From Fidelibacterota bacterium (lineage in GTDB: Bacteria > Fidelibacterota > Marinisomatia > SCGC-AAA003-L08 > GCA-002704045), in NCBI GenBank assembly GCA_002704045.1, contig PAFF01000075.1, forward strand, positions 2,340 to 14,793: DNA of 12,454 nucleotides. The letters are read 5' to 3'. Position 1 is the stretch's first letter, and the number at the start of each line of letters is the position of its first letter. The position numbers and the translations under genes are program-made. Shown piece after piece: positions 1-8,459 of the stretch. The notes under the pieces were generated by a model. The model searched no databases. It was not told where the DNA came from and saw only the letters and a list, made by a program, of their open reading frames with translations.

Positions 1-233
1 TGATTTGTAATTCCTATACAGCTTATTTTTTTGTTATTATTTCTATTTAAAATAATATTAATGAGTTTTAATGTAACTTCCCAGATTTCAATGGGATCGT
101 GTTCAACCCATCCTGGATTTGGATAAATTTGATTAAACTCAGAGTACTCTTTGTCAATGATTTTTAGTTTACTATCAATTAGTAAAACGGTTATTCCTGT
201 TGTACCTGCATCAATGGATAATATATATTTCAT
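1..233 (-). CDS. glpK: Glycerol kinase (FGGY family), N-terminal part only
   Basis: Reading the minus strand from the ATG at 233-231 gives 77 open codons that run off the left edge, so only about the first 15% of a roughly 500-residue FGGY kinase is present. The start reads MKYILSIDAGTTGITVLLID, the N-terminal phosphate-binding loop of the ASKHA/FGGY fold. Residues around 43-52 read PNPGWVEHDP followed by IEIW, which closely matches the glycerol kinase hallmark GWVEHDPEEIW and favours glycerol over other FGGY sugar substrates. The visible end, CIGITN, matches the strand that precedes NQRET in glycerol kinases. The expected reaction is ATP-dependent phosphorylation of glycerol to sn-glycerol 3-phosphate in the cytoplasm. 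It is divergent from the gene starting at 287, with a 53-bp gap and no recognisable Shine-Dalgarno. Function would link to lipid-derived glycerol, but no operon partner is visible. Confidence 0.88.
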   Translation of the reverse strand, partial: MKYILSIDAGTTGITVLLIDSKLKIIDKEYSEFNQIYPNPGWVEHDPIEIWEVTLKLINIILNRNNNKKISCIGITN

Positions 234-286
234 TTACATTAAAAAAATTATTGGTTTAACTTTTGAATTTAGCATTAATATAATAT

Positions 287-1009
287 ATGTTTATTATTTA
301 TTTATTTTTATTCTCAAATTTAATTTTTAGTCAATCATATGAATCGTATTCAATACTTGATTCAATAGTCAACAAATTAACCCCTCCAACTAGCAAAGGT
401 ATCATTACCCAAGTAAATACATCTCCAGTAAAAAAAGATAGATTATTTAAATATGAGTATTTTGCTGACAATATTGAGGGGGTGCAGTTAATAAGGTACA
501 TTTTTCCCAAAAAAGTAAAAAATAACTCTTTTTTGATAAAAAATAATGGTAAGGATATATGGGCATATTTTGATAGAACTAGAAGAATAAGGAAATTAGG
601 TTCCCATGTTTCAAAACAAGGTTTGCAAAATAGTGAATTTACTTTTGAAGATTTAGGTAAAAATAATAATTGGTTAACCGATTATAAAATAGATTTAAAA
701 AAAGAAAAAAATGATTTTATTATTAATTTAAATATTATTGATAAAAAAAAATCAGATTACGATAAAATTATAATTTATGCGAATGTTGAAACTTTATATC
801 CTTCCAAAATTAGTTATTTCAAAAAGAATATAAATGAAAAGACTTTATTTCTTGATAATATATTACATAATAATAGTTTTTCATATGCACAAACTATGTT
901 AATGAAGAATAATTTAACTAAAACAGAAACAAAAATGATGATTGATGAAATTGAATTTGATGTTTTATTTGATAATGATATTTTTAATGAAAATAAGCTT
1001 CAAAAATGA
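287..1009 (+). CDS. LolA-like outer membrane lipoprotein-sorting family protein
   Basis: This is a 240-residue secreted protein. Residues 1-15 form a short hydrophobic signal peptide (FIIYLFLFSNLIFS) with a likely cleavage just before or at Q16. The body looks like the LolA-like family often annotated 'outer membrane lipoprotein-sorting protein' and found next to RND/MMPL exporters. The hallmark is residues 90-122: IWAYFDRTRRIRKL, a gap, then SEFTFEDLG, which matches the family pattern W-Y-P-x-x-R-R-I-R followed by S-D-F-T-Y-E-D. The C-terminus ends in EIEFDVLFDNDIF...L, matching the family's closing strand. The fold is a half-barrel that binds acyl chains, so a periplasmic lipid or lipoprotein carrier is likely; the real cargo is unknown. 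The ATG at 287 is the first possible start, because a TAA lies in frame at 281; no Shine-Dalgarno is seen. The stop overlaps the next gene by 4 bp (ATGA). Confidence 0.75.
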   Translation: MFIIYLFLFSNLIFSQSYESYSILDSIVNKLTPPTSKGIITQVNTSPVKKDRLFKYEYFADNIEGVQLIRYIFPKKVKNNSFLIKNNGKDIWAYFDRTRRIRKLGSHVSKQGLQNSEFTFEDLGKNNNWLTDYKIDLKKEKNDFIINLNIIDKKKSDYDKIIIYANVETLYPSKISYFKKNINEKTLFLDNILHNNSFSYAQTMLMKNNLTKTETKMMIDEIEFDVLFDNDIFNENKLQK

Positions 1010-2121
1010 TTAATGTTGTAATGAGTTTAGTTTTATGTATTAATTTTTTATTTTGTTTTGAAAGCTCAGGATATTTTGAATCAAATATTGATATATACTC
1101 AAAAAATAATATCAATTATTTAGGTTACAATAAAATCAGATTAGATTTTGAAAAAAAAATATCTAATGGTATTGATTTTAATTTATCATTAATAGGTAAA
1201 AATAATTTTGGGTTAAGATATTTAAATTCTGAAGATTTTTTACCCTATAATGAAAAAAACAATTTTAATTATTATGATACTTTGCAGACTGTTTTATTTT
1301 TAATTGACAATTTATTTTTTTCGTATAATAAAAGTAATTTTAAAATATTGATAGGTAAACAACCAATTTATTATGGGTCTGGATTTATTTGGAACCCTAT
1401 AAATAAAATTTCATTCAAAAATGTTTTAGATCCAAATTATGAAATTCAAGGTAATAATGCCTTCAGATTACATTTTTTTGCTCAAGCTTATGATTTTGAT
1501 TTGATTATAATTCCTGAAGAAAAGGGAGATGAAATTTCTTTTTTTACATCAATTGGAACATCAATTTATAATAATTATTTAAGATTACATGTATTTCGAT
1601 ACCTTAACAAAACTTATAAAGATAATAAATTATTGTATGATCTAGATAATTACTTAGGTTTAACTTATTCAGGAAATCTTATTTTTGATATTGGATCATC
1701 TTTTGAGGTTGTAAAAAAAATAAATTCTAAAAGTATGGAATGGACAGTTAGTTTTGATTATACATTTAAGTATGGTTTAAATATAATGTATGAAAGATTT
1801 CATCAGGATTTATCATACGATTATAATTCAGAATATCCGATTGATTTGATTCATAATTATCTTTTAGGTTTCATAAATCCAATTGGAGAGGATTATTTTT
1901 TCTTTAGTTTAAACTACCAAATTGATAATTATAATACAATATCTTTTCAATCCATCAATAACATATCAGATAAAAGTAGTATTTTAATTCCAAGTTTGTA
2001 TTGCAGTTTATATGATGATGTTGATTTATCTTTTTACTTATATGCGTTCAATGGAGATCATACAACAGAATTTGGATTAAATGATTGGGCATTTAAAATT
2101 AGAGTTCAGATATATTTTTAA
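1006..2121 (+). CDS. Predicted outer membrane beta-barrel protein (porin-like)
   Basis: This 371-residue protein has a hydrophobic N-terminal signal (MSLVLCINFLFCFE; Met6 is an alternative start). It then consists of many short strands with alternating aromatic and polar residues separated by Asn/Asp/Gly-rich turns. It ends WAFKIRVQIYF, with the terminal aromatic residue typical of barrels inserted by BamA. Residues about 116-131 (IGKQPIYYGSGFIWNP) resemble the R/K-Q-x-x-x-W-G segment of DUF1302/porin-like barrels encoded beside RND exporters, but the resemblance is too weak for a firm family name. Its ATG overlaps the stop of the LolA-like gene and it lacks its own Shine-Dalgarno, so translation is probably coupled. 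The RND gene starts 2 bp after its stop. The likely role is the outer membrane component of the same transport block; the substrate is unknown. No FadL signature is recognised. Confidence 0.68.
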   Translation: MINVVMSLVLCINFLFCFESSGYFESNIDIYSKNNINYLGYNKIRLDFEKKISNGIDFNLSLIGKNNFGLRYLNSEDFLPYNEKNNFNYYDTLQTVLFLIDNLFFSYNKSNFKILIGKQPIYYGSGFIWNPINKISFKNVLDPNYEIQGNNAFRLHFFAQAYDFDLIIIPEEKGDEISFFTSIGTSIYNNYLRLHVFRYLNKTYKDNKLLYDLDNYLGLTYSGNLIFDIGSSFEVVKKINSKSMEWTVSFDYTFKYGLNIMYERFHQDLSYDYNSEYPIDLIHNYLLGFINPIGEDYFFFSLNYQIDNYNTISFQSINNISDKSSILIPSLYCSLYDDVDLSFYLYAFNGDHTTEFGLNDWAFKIRVQIYF

Positions 2122-2123
2122 GT

Positions 2124-4784
2124 TTGAATATAAGAAATAAAATATTAAATATTGTAGCTAATCTTGTTGTCAAAAAAACCTGGTTATGTAGTGTATTTTT
2201 GATAATACTAACTATTTATTTTAGCTTTCTTGCCTCTAAACTAGAAGTTTCCCCAAGTGTAGTTGATATGTTACCTAACGGTGATAAAAAAGCTAATGCA
2301 TTTGAATTAATTATAAAAGAATTTAATAATTCATCAAATATCATCGTTGTACTAGAAGGAGCAGAAAATAATTTAAAGCAGTTTAGTGAATATATAAAGC
2401 CAAGGTTGCTTGAATATGATGACATTATTGATAGAGTCGATGATAAAATTCCAACTGATTTTATTTTAAATAATTCCTTAAAATTATTTTCCAAAACTGA
2501 ACTCAAAAATTTTAGTGAATTATTTATAAATCCGAATTTAATATCATTTTTAATAAACTTAAATGATTCATTTGAAAAAGAATTTATTAATGAAGATGGC
2601 CTAGAAACTAAAGATGATGAGGAGTCAGCGGTAAGGTTTTTAGATGGTATTGAAAAATTTATTTTTTATAAAAATGAAGCTATAATCAAAGGATATTCAG
2701 CTGGTTTAGCAAAATCAGCTGTGGATGCAATCACTATTGGAGAAGAATATTTTTTAAATATAGAAAAAAATATGATGCTAATAATGATAGAACCAAAATT
2801 TAATATGTTTGATGATATATCCTTAGTGGTTGATGCTGTAAATACAATTGATAATATAATTCAGAAAAGTTCAAAAAAATTTAATATTAATACTGGTTTA
2901 ACTGGAACAATGGTGTTGCAAAGAGATGAGCTTGAAGCAATAAAAAACGATTCATTTATGATAACATTAATAGCATTTATATTTATTTTTTTATTATTTG
3001 TAATTTCATTTAGAATGTGGTTTGGTCCATTACTATCAATTATAACTGTTACAGTTGGTATTATTTGGTCGCTAGGAATTTCTTCTTATTTGGTTGATAA
3101 CTTAAACTTGTTAACTTCAATGATTTCACTTGTTTTGGTTGGATTAGCAATTGATTTTAGTATTCATATAATTTCAACTTTTACACAATTCAAGAATGAA
3201 GGTCTAGGCGACAAGGAAGCAATGAGTTTAGCTCTATTTAAAAGTGGTCCTGGCATATCAACAGGCGCATTTTCAACCGGTATAGCTTTTTTTACAATGT
3301 TTTTTTCAAAAAATAAAGGTATGTCAGAATTAGGTTTGGTTGCAAGTATTGGAATTATTGTTACAATGATAGCAACAATACTCGTACTTCCTAATCTTTT
3401 AATAATTAGAGAAAAAGTATTGAGAAAATTTAACATAAAGCACAAACGTATCGATAATACATATAAAATATTGGGAGTTATTGCAAATAAAGTAAACGAA
3501 AATAAAATATTTTTCTCTCCAATTATTATTATTTCTACTGTTGTACTGCTTTATTATGCATTAAATATTCAATTTGATTATAATATTTTAAATTTAGAGC
3601 CAATTGGGTTAGAATCAATTAATTACCAAGAGAAAATGCATGAATCTTTTAATATAGCCTCTGATTATATGTTATTTACATCCAGTTCAATTGATAGTAT
3701 CAGGTCATTAACAAAAAAAATTAAAGGGATGAATACAGCTGGTAGAGTTGAAAGTATAATTGATTATCTTCCTAATGAGGAAAGTCAATCTGATATTTTT
3801 CATTTTATTAGGAAAATTAGAAGGTCAATAAACGCTGTTGAATTGAAGAAAAATATTTCAGATTACGAATTTAAGACTTATCTTGATGAGATAAATAGAT
3901 TAGAATTTAATTTGATAGAACTTCAAGATTTATCTTACATTGGTTTACAGGACAAAGTTTATAAAAAATGTAAAAGATTAGTTGGTGAGGCTGGCGATTC
4001 TATAGCTACAGGTATACTTTCAAAATATTCCCATCTACTAAACAAAAATCAAAACATTCAATATCAATTATCAATTTTTCAACAAAATTTTTCTAAAATC
4101 TTTAAAGATAGATTAGAAAAAATGTCAAATTTCAAACCATTAAATATAAAATTATTACCTGATCAAATTAAAAATAGATTCGTAAGTAAAAACGAAGATT
4201 TTTACTTGGTTACTGTTTATCCAAATCAAATTGTTTGGGAAGATATGAATTATTTATTCGATTTTAATAAGGAGTCTGAATTAATTTCTGAAACCTCAAC
4301 AGGGATGCCAGCAATTATGGTGAGCTATATGAACATGATGATTGATGATGGGAAAAAATCAACATTTTATGCATTATTTGCAATATTGTTACTTCTTTTG
4401 GTTGATATGAAAAATATCAAATTATCATTTATTTCAATGATTCCATTAGTATTTGGTTTGATTTGGATGTTGGGGTTGATGAGCTTACTAAATTTAAAAT
4501 TGAATATGATGAATATTGTAGCTATTCCTTTAATCATAGGTATTGGCATTGATGATGGAATACATATCATTCATAGATATATAATTGAAAAGAATATAAA
4601 AATTGTATTTTCATCAACAGGAAAAGCAGTTTTACTAACTACAATCACAACTATGTTAGCATTTGGTTCTTTATGGTTCTCAACCTATAGAGGTCTAGGT
4701 AGCCTTGGAATTACATTATTTATTGGATCGTTTACATGTTTTTTTGCCACATTATTTGTTGTTCCAACTTTATTAAAAAAATAA
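2124..4784 (+). CDS. RND/MMPL superfamily exporter (COG1033-like)
   Basis: This 886-residue inner membrane protein shows the duplicated RND layout. TM1 is at about 19-38, followed by a periplasmic domain (39-277) and TM2-6 (278-297, 301-323, 326-351, 376-394, 401-428). TM7 is at about 461-480, followed by a second periplasmic domain (481-744) and TM8-12 (745-763, 766-789, 795-817, 832-852, 857-881). The TM4 motif GLAIDF (340-345, Asp344) and its repeat in TM10, GIGIDDG (806-812, Asp810/Asp811), are the proton-relay aspartates of the MMPL/HpnN-type branch. It has 12 helices and is shorter than AcrB-type drug pumps (about 1,040 residues). Such proteins typically move lipids or other hydrophobic molecules out of the inner membrane using proton motive force. 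The start is a TTG at 2124: an in-frame TAG at 2100 closes the frame upstream and the next ATG is at codon 49, beyond TM1. The neighbouring LolA-like and barrel genes suggest one trans-envelope complex. Confidence 0.9.
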   Translation: MNIRNKILNIVANLVVKKTWLCSVFLIILTIYFSFLASKLEVSPSVVDMLPNGDKKANAFELIIKEFNNSSNIIVVLEGAENNLKQFSEYIKPRLLEYDDIIDRVDDKIPTDFILNNSLKLFSKTELKNFSELFINPNLISFLINLNDSFEKEFINEDGLETKDDEESAVRFLDGIEKFIFYKNEAIIKGYSAGLAKSAVDAITIGEEYFLNIEKNMMLIMIEPKFNMFDDISLVVDAVNTIDNIIQKSSKKFNINTGLTGTMVLQRDELEAIKNDSFMITLIAFIFIFLLFVISFRMWFGPLLSIITVTVGIIWSLGISSYLVDNLNLLTSMISLVLVGLAIDFSIHIISTFTQFKNEGLGDKEAMSLALFKSGPGISTGAFSTGIAFFTMFFSKNKGMSELGLVASIGIIVTMIATILVLPNLLIIREKVLRKFNIKHKRIDNTYKILGVIANKVNENKIFFSPIIIISTVVLLYYALNIQFDYNILNLEPIGLESINYQEKMHESFNIASDYMLFTSSSIDSIRSLTKKIKGMNTAGRVESIIDYLPNEESQSDIFHFIRKIRRSINAVELKKNISDYEFKTYLDEINRLEFNLIELQDLSYIGLQDKVYKKCKRLVGEAGDSIATGILSKYSHLLNKNQNIQYQLSIFQQNFSKIFKDRLEKMSNFKPLNIKLLPDQIKNRFVSKNEDFYLVTVYPNQIVWEDMNYLFDFNKESELISETSTGMPAIMVSYMNMMIDDGKKSTFYALFAILLLLLVDMKNIKLSFISMIPLVFGLIWMLGLMSLLNLKLNMMNIVAIPLIIGIGIDDGIHIIHRYIIEKNIKIVFSSTGKAVLLTTITTMLAFGSLWFSTYRGLGSLGITLFIGSFTCFFATLFVVPTLLKK

Positions 4785-4822
4785 TTATTTTAGTAGAATA
4801 TTAATCATTTTTTTATTAAATT

Positions 4823-4840
4823 ATACCGACCGGTCGGTAT
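4823..4840. promoter_or_regulatory. Perfect 18-bp palindrome, probable TetR-family operator
   Basis: ATACCGACCGGTCGGTAT is an uninterrupted inverted repeat centred between 4831 and 4832. It is a striking GC-rich island in an A/T-rich gap. It ends 3 bp before the ATG of the TetR-family gene, the classic place for an autoregulatory operator. The core ACCGACCGGTCGGT resembles known TetR-family sites; from memory, the Thermus PfmR regulator of fatty acid metabolism binds a TACCGACCG-type sequence. A bound repressor would cover the ribosome-binding region and probably the promoter. No second copy was seen in the window. Confidence 0.85.
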
Positions 4841-4843
4841 GTT

Positions 4844-5446
4844 ATGAGCAAAGAAAACAGCAAAAATCAGATTTTAAAAGCAGCTATGAAAATATTTGTA
4901 GTAAATGGATATTCCAATACCAAGATGGATGACATTGCAGATGAAGCTGGTTTTAGTAAGGGGGCGGTTTATCATCATTTTTCTAGCAAGCACGATCTAT
5001 TTTTTTCTTTAATAGATTATTGGGAAACTTCATTTTTGCCAAAGTTTTACAGTAATGATTATTCTAATGTTTCGCTAGTCAATGTACTAAAAGAGCTTGC
5101 ATCGGAAGTTGCAAGCAATTTTAAAAATAAAAAGTACCTATTTTTGGCTGAGCTGGAAATATGGGCTTTATCAAATAGGGATGTTAAAGTTAGAGAAAGA
5201 ACAAAAAAATTATATAATAAAATGTTAAGTCATCTTGAAAATATTTTTTCAAATGCGATCAATGATGGTGAATATAAAAATATTGACCCTGGCATGGCTG
5301 CTATGGCTGTTATGACATCAATGCAAGGAGTCATATGGTTTAGTATTTTTGATCATAAAAATTTTACAGCAGAACAATATGTTAATGAAGTAATGAATTT
5401 TATTATAAATGGTTTAAAAAAGACTTCAATTGAAATGACTAATTAA
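4844..5446 (+). CDS. TetR/AcrR-family transcriptional regulator
   Basis: This 200-residue protein has the canonical length for the family. The N-terminal DNA-binding domain covers residues 7-53: ILKAAMKIFVVNGYSNTKMD, then a helix-turn-helix with IADEAGFSKGAVYHHF (31-46) and SSKHDLF. These match the TetR_N consensus T-x-x-x-I-A-x-x-A-G-x-S-x-G-x-x-Y-x-H-F almost residue for residue. The C-terminal part (about 60-195) is helical and divergent and would bind the ligand. The gene has no Shine-Dalgarno; the palindrome at 4823-4840 occupies that place. It lies 12 bp upstream of the acyl-CoA dehydrogenase gene. This placement suggests it represses itself and the beta-oxidation genes and is relieved by a fatty acid or acyl-CoA, as with TetR-type FadR/FadP regulators. 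The ligand is inferred; regulation of the upstream exporter block is also possible. Confidence 0.92.
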   Translation: MSKENSKNQILKAAMKIFVVNGYSNTKMDDIADEAGFSKGAVYHHFSSKHDLFFSLIDYWETSFLPKFYSNDYSNVSLVNVLKELASEVASNFKNKKYLFLAELEIWALSNRDVKVRERTKKLYNKMLSHLENIFSNAINDGEYKNIDPGMAAMAVMTSMQGVIWFSIFDHKNFTAEQYVNEVMNFIINGLKKTSIEMTN

Positions 5447-5458
5447 AGGACAAAAGAA

Positions 5459-7294
5459 ATGAAAAATAGATCAAACGTAATTTTAGAGGAATATGATAAC
5501 ATTAAAGAAGACAAATTAAATTATGATGATTATGTAGGAAAAGGTGCTGCATTTATCGTAACTCCTACTAATGCAGGTCAGATATTTAGTAGAGAAAATT
5601 TATCAGAAGATCACGAGTTGATTGAAAGTAGTGCAAAAGAATTTGGTGTCAAAAGAATTTTACCTGTTAATGAAGAATTAAATAAATTGAATAAAGACTT
5701 GACATTTGATATTTTTAGGGAAGTGGGTGAATTAGGATTTTTAGGCATTGATATTCCAGAAGAATATGGTGGATCAATGTTAGATAAAGTTACTGCATGT
5801 TTAGTTATAGAAGGCCTTTGTTCAGGAAAAAATGCATCAATAAACGTTACCATATCTGCACACAGTGGGATTGCAACTTTACCAATAGTATGGTATGGAA
5901 ATGAGGATCAAAAAAAGAAATATTTGCCAAAAATGGCATCTGGTGAATGGATGGGTTGTTATGCTTTAACTGAGCCTAACGCAGGGTCTGACGCTATGGC
6001 AGGAGAAATGTCAGCTAGATTAAACGATGAAAAAACACATTATCTTTTAAATGGCCAAAAAATATATATTACAAACGGAAGCTGGTCTGATGTTTGTGTA
6101 ACATTTGCAAAAGTAGATGGAGGTAAATATACAGCTTTTATAGTTGACAAAGATTGTCCAGGATGGAGCACAGGAGAAGAAGAACATAAAATGGGTATAA
6201 AGGGTTCTTCAACCACAACTTTATATTTTGAAGATTGTAAGGTCCCTGTAGAAAATGTTTTAGGTAAAGTTGGACAAGGTGGAGCTATTGCTTTTAATGG
6301 TCTTTATGTTGGAAGATATAAATTGGGTGCGGCTACAGCAGCTGGTTCTAAAAGCGCAATTAAAGAAGCTCTAGATTTTGCAAATGATAGAGAACAATTC
6401 AACAGATCCATATCTAAATTTGGAATGTTACAAAAAAAATTCGCTGATATGGTTATACGTGCTTGGGAAGCTGATACAATTGTATATATGACAGCTGGAT
6501 CAATAGATAAATTTCTAAATAATGTCCCACATGATGAAAAATATTTTGATGTTCTTCAAAAGTCAATTGAAGATCACGCAATTGAAGCATCTATTGCAAA
6601 AATAATTGGTTCAGAAGCTTTATGGAAAAATGTTGATGATGGAGTTCAAATACTTGGTGGTGCTGGATACATTGAGGAATATGGTTTTGCTGTTCTATAT
6701 AGAGATGAGCGAATTAACAGAATTTTTGAGGGTACAAACGAAGTCAATCGTCTTATCATTGGAGGATATACTTTGAAAAAATCTATTCTTGAAGAGCTTC
6801 CTATAAGGAATATGATAAATCAATGCAAAACTACTAGCTGGGTAAATCGTGTTGAAATGGATAATGTAGAACTACAAGAATCTTGTAATATTGTTGAATT
6901 TTCAAGATCAGTTGTGTTGTTTACTCTTGATGAACTTATTTTAAAATATGGACAAGATTTCAAAAATGAACAATGGGTGCTTGAGCCTTTTGCTGATATG
7001 GTAATTTGTTTATCATTAATGGATACAGGATTCAAAAGAGTAAGGCAGTTAGATGTAAATTCTGAAAAATATAAAAATATGAAATTGGTTATGGATGCTT
7101 GTGTTTATTTGAGATTTTCAGAGCTCATTAACCATAGTAAAGATATTATCAGAAATATAGATAGATCTGGTTCCCCTTTAATGCAAAAATTAAATAATGA
7201 ATTAAATGATTTAGTTATTGAAAAAGATATTATATCATTAAAGCAAGAAATTGCGAATGTTTTATATAATAAAAAAGAATACTTTTTAGATTAG
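5459..7294 (+). CDS. fadE: Acyl-CoA dehydrogenase, long form (FadE-like)
   Basis: This is a 611-residue FAD enzyme catalysing the first beta-oxidation step, acyl-CoA to trans-2-enoyl-CoA, with electrons passed to an electron-transfer flavoprotein. After a roughly 40-residue leader come the N-terminal helical domain, the mid beta domain with family signature 1 (CYALTEPNAGSDA, 167-179), and the C-terminal helical domain with signature 2 (from Gln397, QILGGAGYIEEYG). The catalytic base is Glu424 in IFEGTNEV. Residues about 450-611 form an additional helical tail, so it belongs to the ~600-residue class (Bacillus FadE, mitochondrial VLCAD), not the ~380-residue class. That hints at medium- to long-chain substrates. 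The ATG is preceded by TAAAGGA at 5444-5450, which overlaps the tetR stop and gives 8-nt spacing. It is first in a three-enzyme run and is followed 8 bp later by the thiolase. No catalytic residue appears missing. Confidence 0.95.
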   Translation: MKNRSNVILEEYDNIKEDKLNYDDYVGKGAAFIVTPTNAGQIFSRENLSEDHELIESSAKEFGVKRILPVNEELNKLNKDLTFDIFREVGELGFLGIDIPEEYGGSMLDKVTACLVIEGLCSGKNASINVTISAHSGIATLPIVWYGNEDQKKKYLPKMASGEWMGCYALTEPNAGSDAMAGEMSARLNDEKTHYLLNGQKIYITNGSWSDVCVTFAKVDGGKYTAFIVDKDCPGWSTGEEEHKMGIKGSSTTTLYFEDCKVPVENVLGKVGQGGAIAFNGLYVGRYKLGAATAAGSKSAIKEALDFANDREQFNRSISKFGMLQKKFADMVIRAWEADTIVYMTAGSIDKFLNNVPHDEKYFDVLQKSIEDHAIEASIAKIIGSEALWKNVDDGVQILGGAGYIEEYGFAVLYRDERINRIFEGTNEVNRLIIGGYTLKKSILEELPIRNMINQCKTTSWVNRVEMDNVELQESCNIVEFSRSVVLFTLDELILKYGQDFKNEQWVLEPFADMVICLSLMDTGFKRVRQLDVNSEKYKNMKLVMDACVYLRFSELINHSKDIIRNIDRSGSPLMQKLNNELNDLVIEKDIISLKQEIANVLYNKKEYFLD

Positions 7295-7302
7295 GAGTTT
7301 TA

Positions 7303-8439
7303 ATGAATAACGAAATTTATCCAGTTTTAGTAGATGGATTGCGCAGTCCAATTGGAAAAAAAGATGGCAATTTAATTGGAATTTTACCCGATGATTTGGC
7401 AGCAATGGTTGTTAAAGATCTTATCAATAGAAATTCATTTATGTCAAAAAATGATATTGAAGATTTAGTTTTAGGATGCGCTTTCCCAGAAGGACCTCAA
7501 GGAATGTTATTAGGAAGAGCTGTATCATTGTTGGCAGGCATTCCTAAGGAGGCTTCAGCAAAAGTAGTAAATCGTTTTTGCGGATCTTCGATGGATTCAG
7601 TTCATCAAATCTGTCAAGCAATATTATCGGGCGATATAGATACTGGAATTGCTGCCGGTGTTGAAGATATGTTTGCAGTACCAATGGGAGGTTTTGCTCC
7701 TAGTTTTAATCCTACCTTATATGAGCAGGATTTTTACATTGGTATGGGTGAAACAGCAGAAAATTTAGCATCAGATTTAGGAATATCAAGAGAAGATCAG
7801 GATAAGTTTTCTGTTAATTCTCATTTAAAAGCTCTAAAGGCTTGGGATGAAGGTAAATTTGACAATGAAGTTTGTAAAATAAATTTTAATGACAAGATAA
7901 TATCTAAAGATGAATGTCCTAGAGAGCCTGATACTGAAAAGATGAGTTCTCTTTCTCCTGCATTTATCGAAGGTGGCACAGTAACTGCCGCTTCATCAAG
8001 CCCAATATCTTTGGGTGCATCAGCTCTGCTTGTTATGAGCAGCAAGAAATGTTTAGATCTAGGATATAAACCTAAATTTAAAGTTGTCAGTAGGGCTGTT
8101 GCCGGAGTTGATTGGAAAACTATGGGTACAGGTCCCTTGCCAGCAACAGAAAAAGCTTTAAGTAAGGCCAATTTAAGTATGAATGACATTGATTTTATTG
8201 AACTTAATGAAGCATTCGCTGCTCAATCACTTTATGTTATAAGAAAAGGTGGTTGGGATGAAAGTAAAATAAATATTAATGGAGGAGCTATATCTATAGG
8301 ACATCCACTTGGGTGTTCAGGAGCAAGAATATTAATAACATTAATGAATGTTATGGAGCAAAATGATTGTAAATATGGTTTGGCTACAATGTGTATTGGT
8401 ACAGGAATGGGAATTGCTACTATTATTGAAAAAATATAA
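7303..8439 (+). CDS. fadA: Acetyl-CoA C-acyltransferase (3-ketoacyl-CoA thiolase)
   Basis: This 378-residue thiolase catalyses the last beta-oxidation step, 3-ketoacyl-CoA plus CoA to acetyl-CoA and a shortened acyl-CoA. All catalytic parts are present: nucleophile Cys93 in NRFCGSSMDS, the NEAFAAQ motif, His334 in GGAISIGHPLGCSG (thiolase signature 2), and Cys364 in ATMCIGTGMG (signature 3). It is slightly short for the family (about 385-400). One oddity is at residue 237: the usually conserved Asp of the SDGA/NDGA turn is replaced by Leu (SSPISLGASA). The start is fixed by TAGGAG at 7292-7297, which overlaps the stop of fadE and lies 5 nt from the ATG. Its position between the dehydrogenase and the bifunctional enzyme supports degradative thiolysis over acetoacetyl-CoA biosynthesis. 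Confidence 0.94.
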   Translation: MNNEIYPVLVDGLRSPIGKKDGNLIGILPDDLAAMVVKDLINRNSFMSKNDIEDLVLGCAFPEGPQGMLLGRAVSLLAGIPKEASAKVVNRFCGSSMDSVHQICQAILSGDIDTGIAAGVEDMFAVPMGGFAPSFNPTLYEQDFYIGMGETAENLASDLGISREDQDKFSVNSHLKALKAWDEGKFDNEVCKINFNDKIISKDECPREPDTEKMSSLSPAFIEGGTVTAASSSPISLGASALLVMSSKKCLDLGYKPKFKVVSRAVAGVDWKTMGTGPLPATEKALSKANLSMNDIDFIELNEAFAAQSLYVIRKGGWDESKININGGAISIGHPLGCSGARILITLMNVMEQNDCKYGLATMCIGTGMGIATIIEKI

Positions 8440-8459
8440 AAAATATTGAGGATTTTAAT

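Noticed and set aside
279..284. Perfect TATAAT box just upstream of the gene at 287
   Set aside because: It lies only 2 bp before the start codon, would place the transcript start inside the gene, and has no -35 partner at proper spacing. A/T-rich DNA produces this hexamer by chance.
4785..4822. Possible terminator or -10/-35 promoter between the RND gene and tetR
   Set aside because: No stable stem followed by a T run is present, and TATTAA/TTATAC look-alikes have no convincing -35. Promoter activity is likely given the operator but cannot be placed.
7821..8189. Minus-strand open frame of 122 codons opposite the thiolase
   Set aside because: It is antisense to a strongly conserved thiolase, has no ribosome-binding site and no recognisable domain; a shadow frame.
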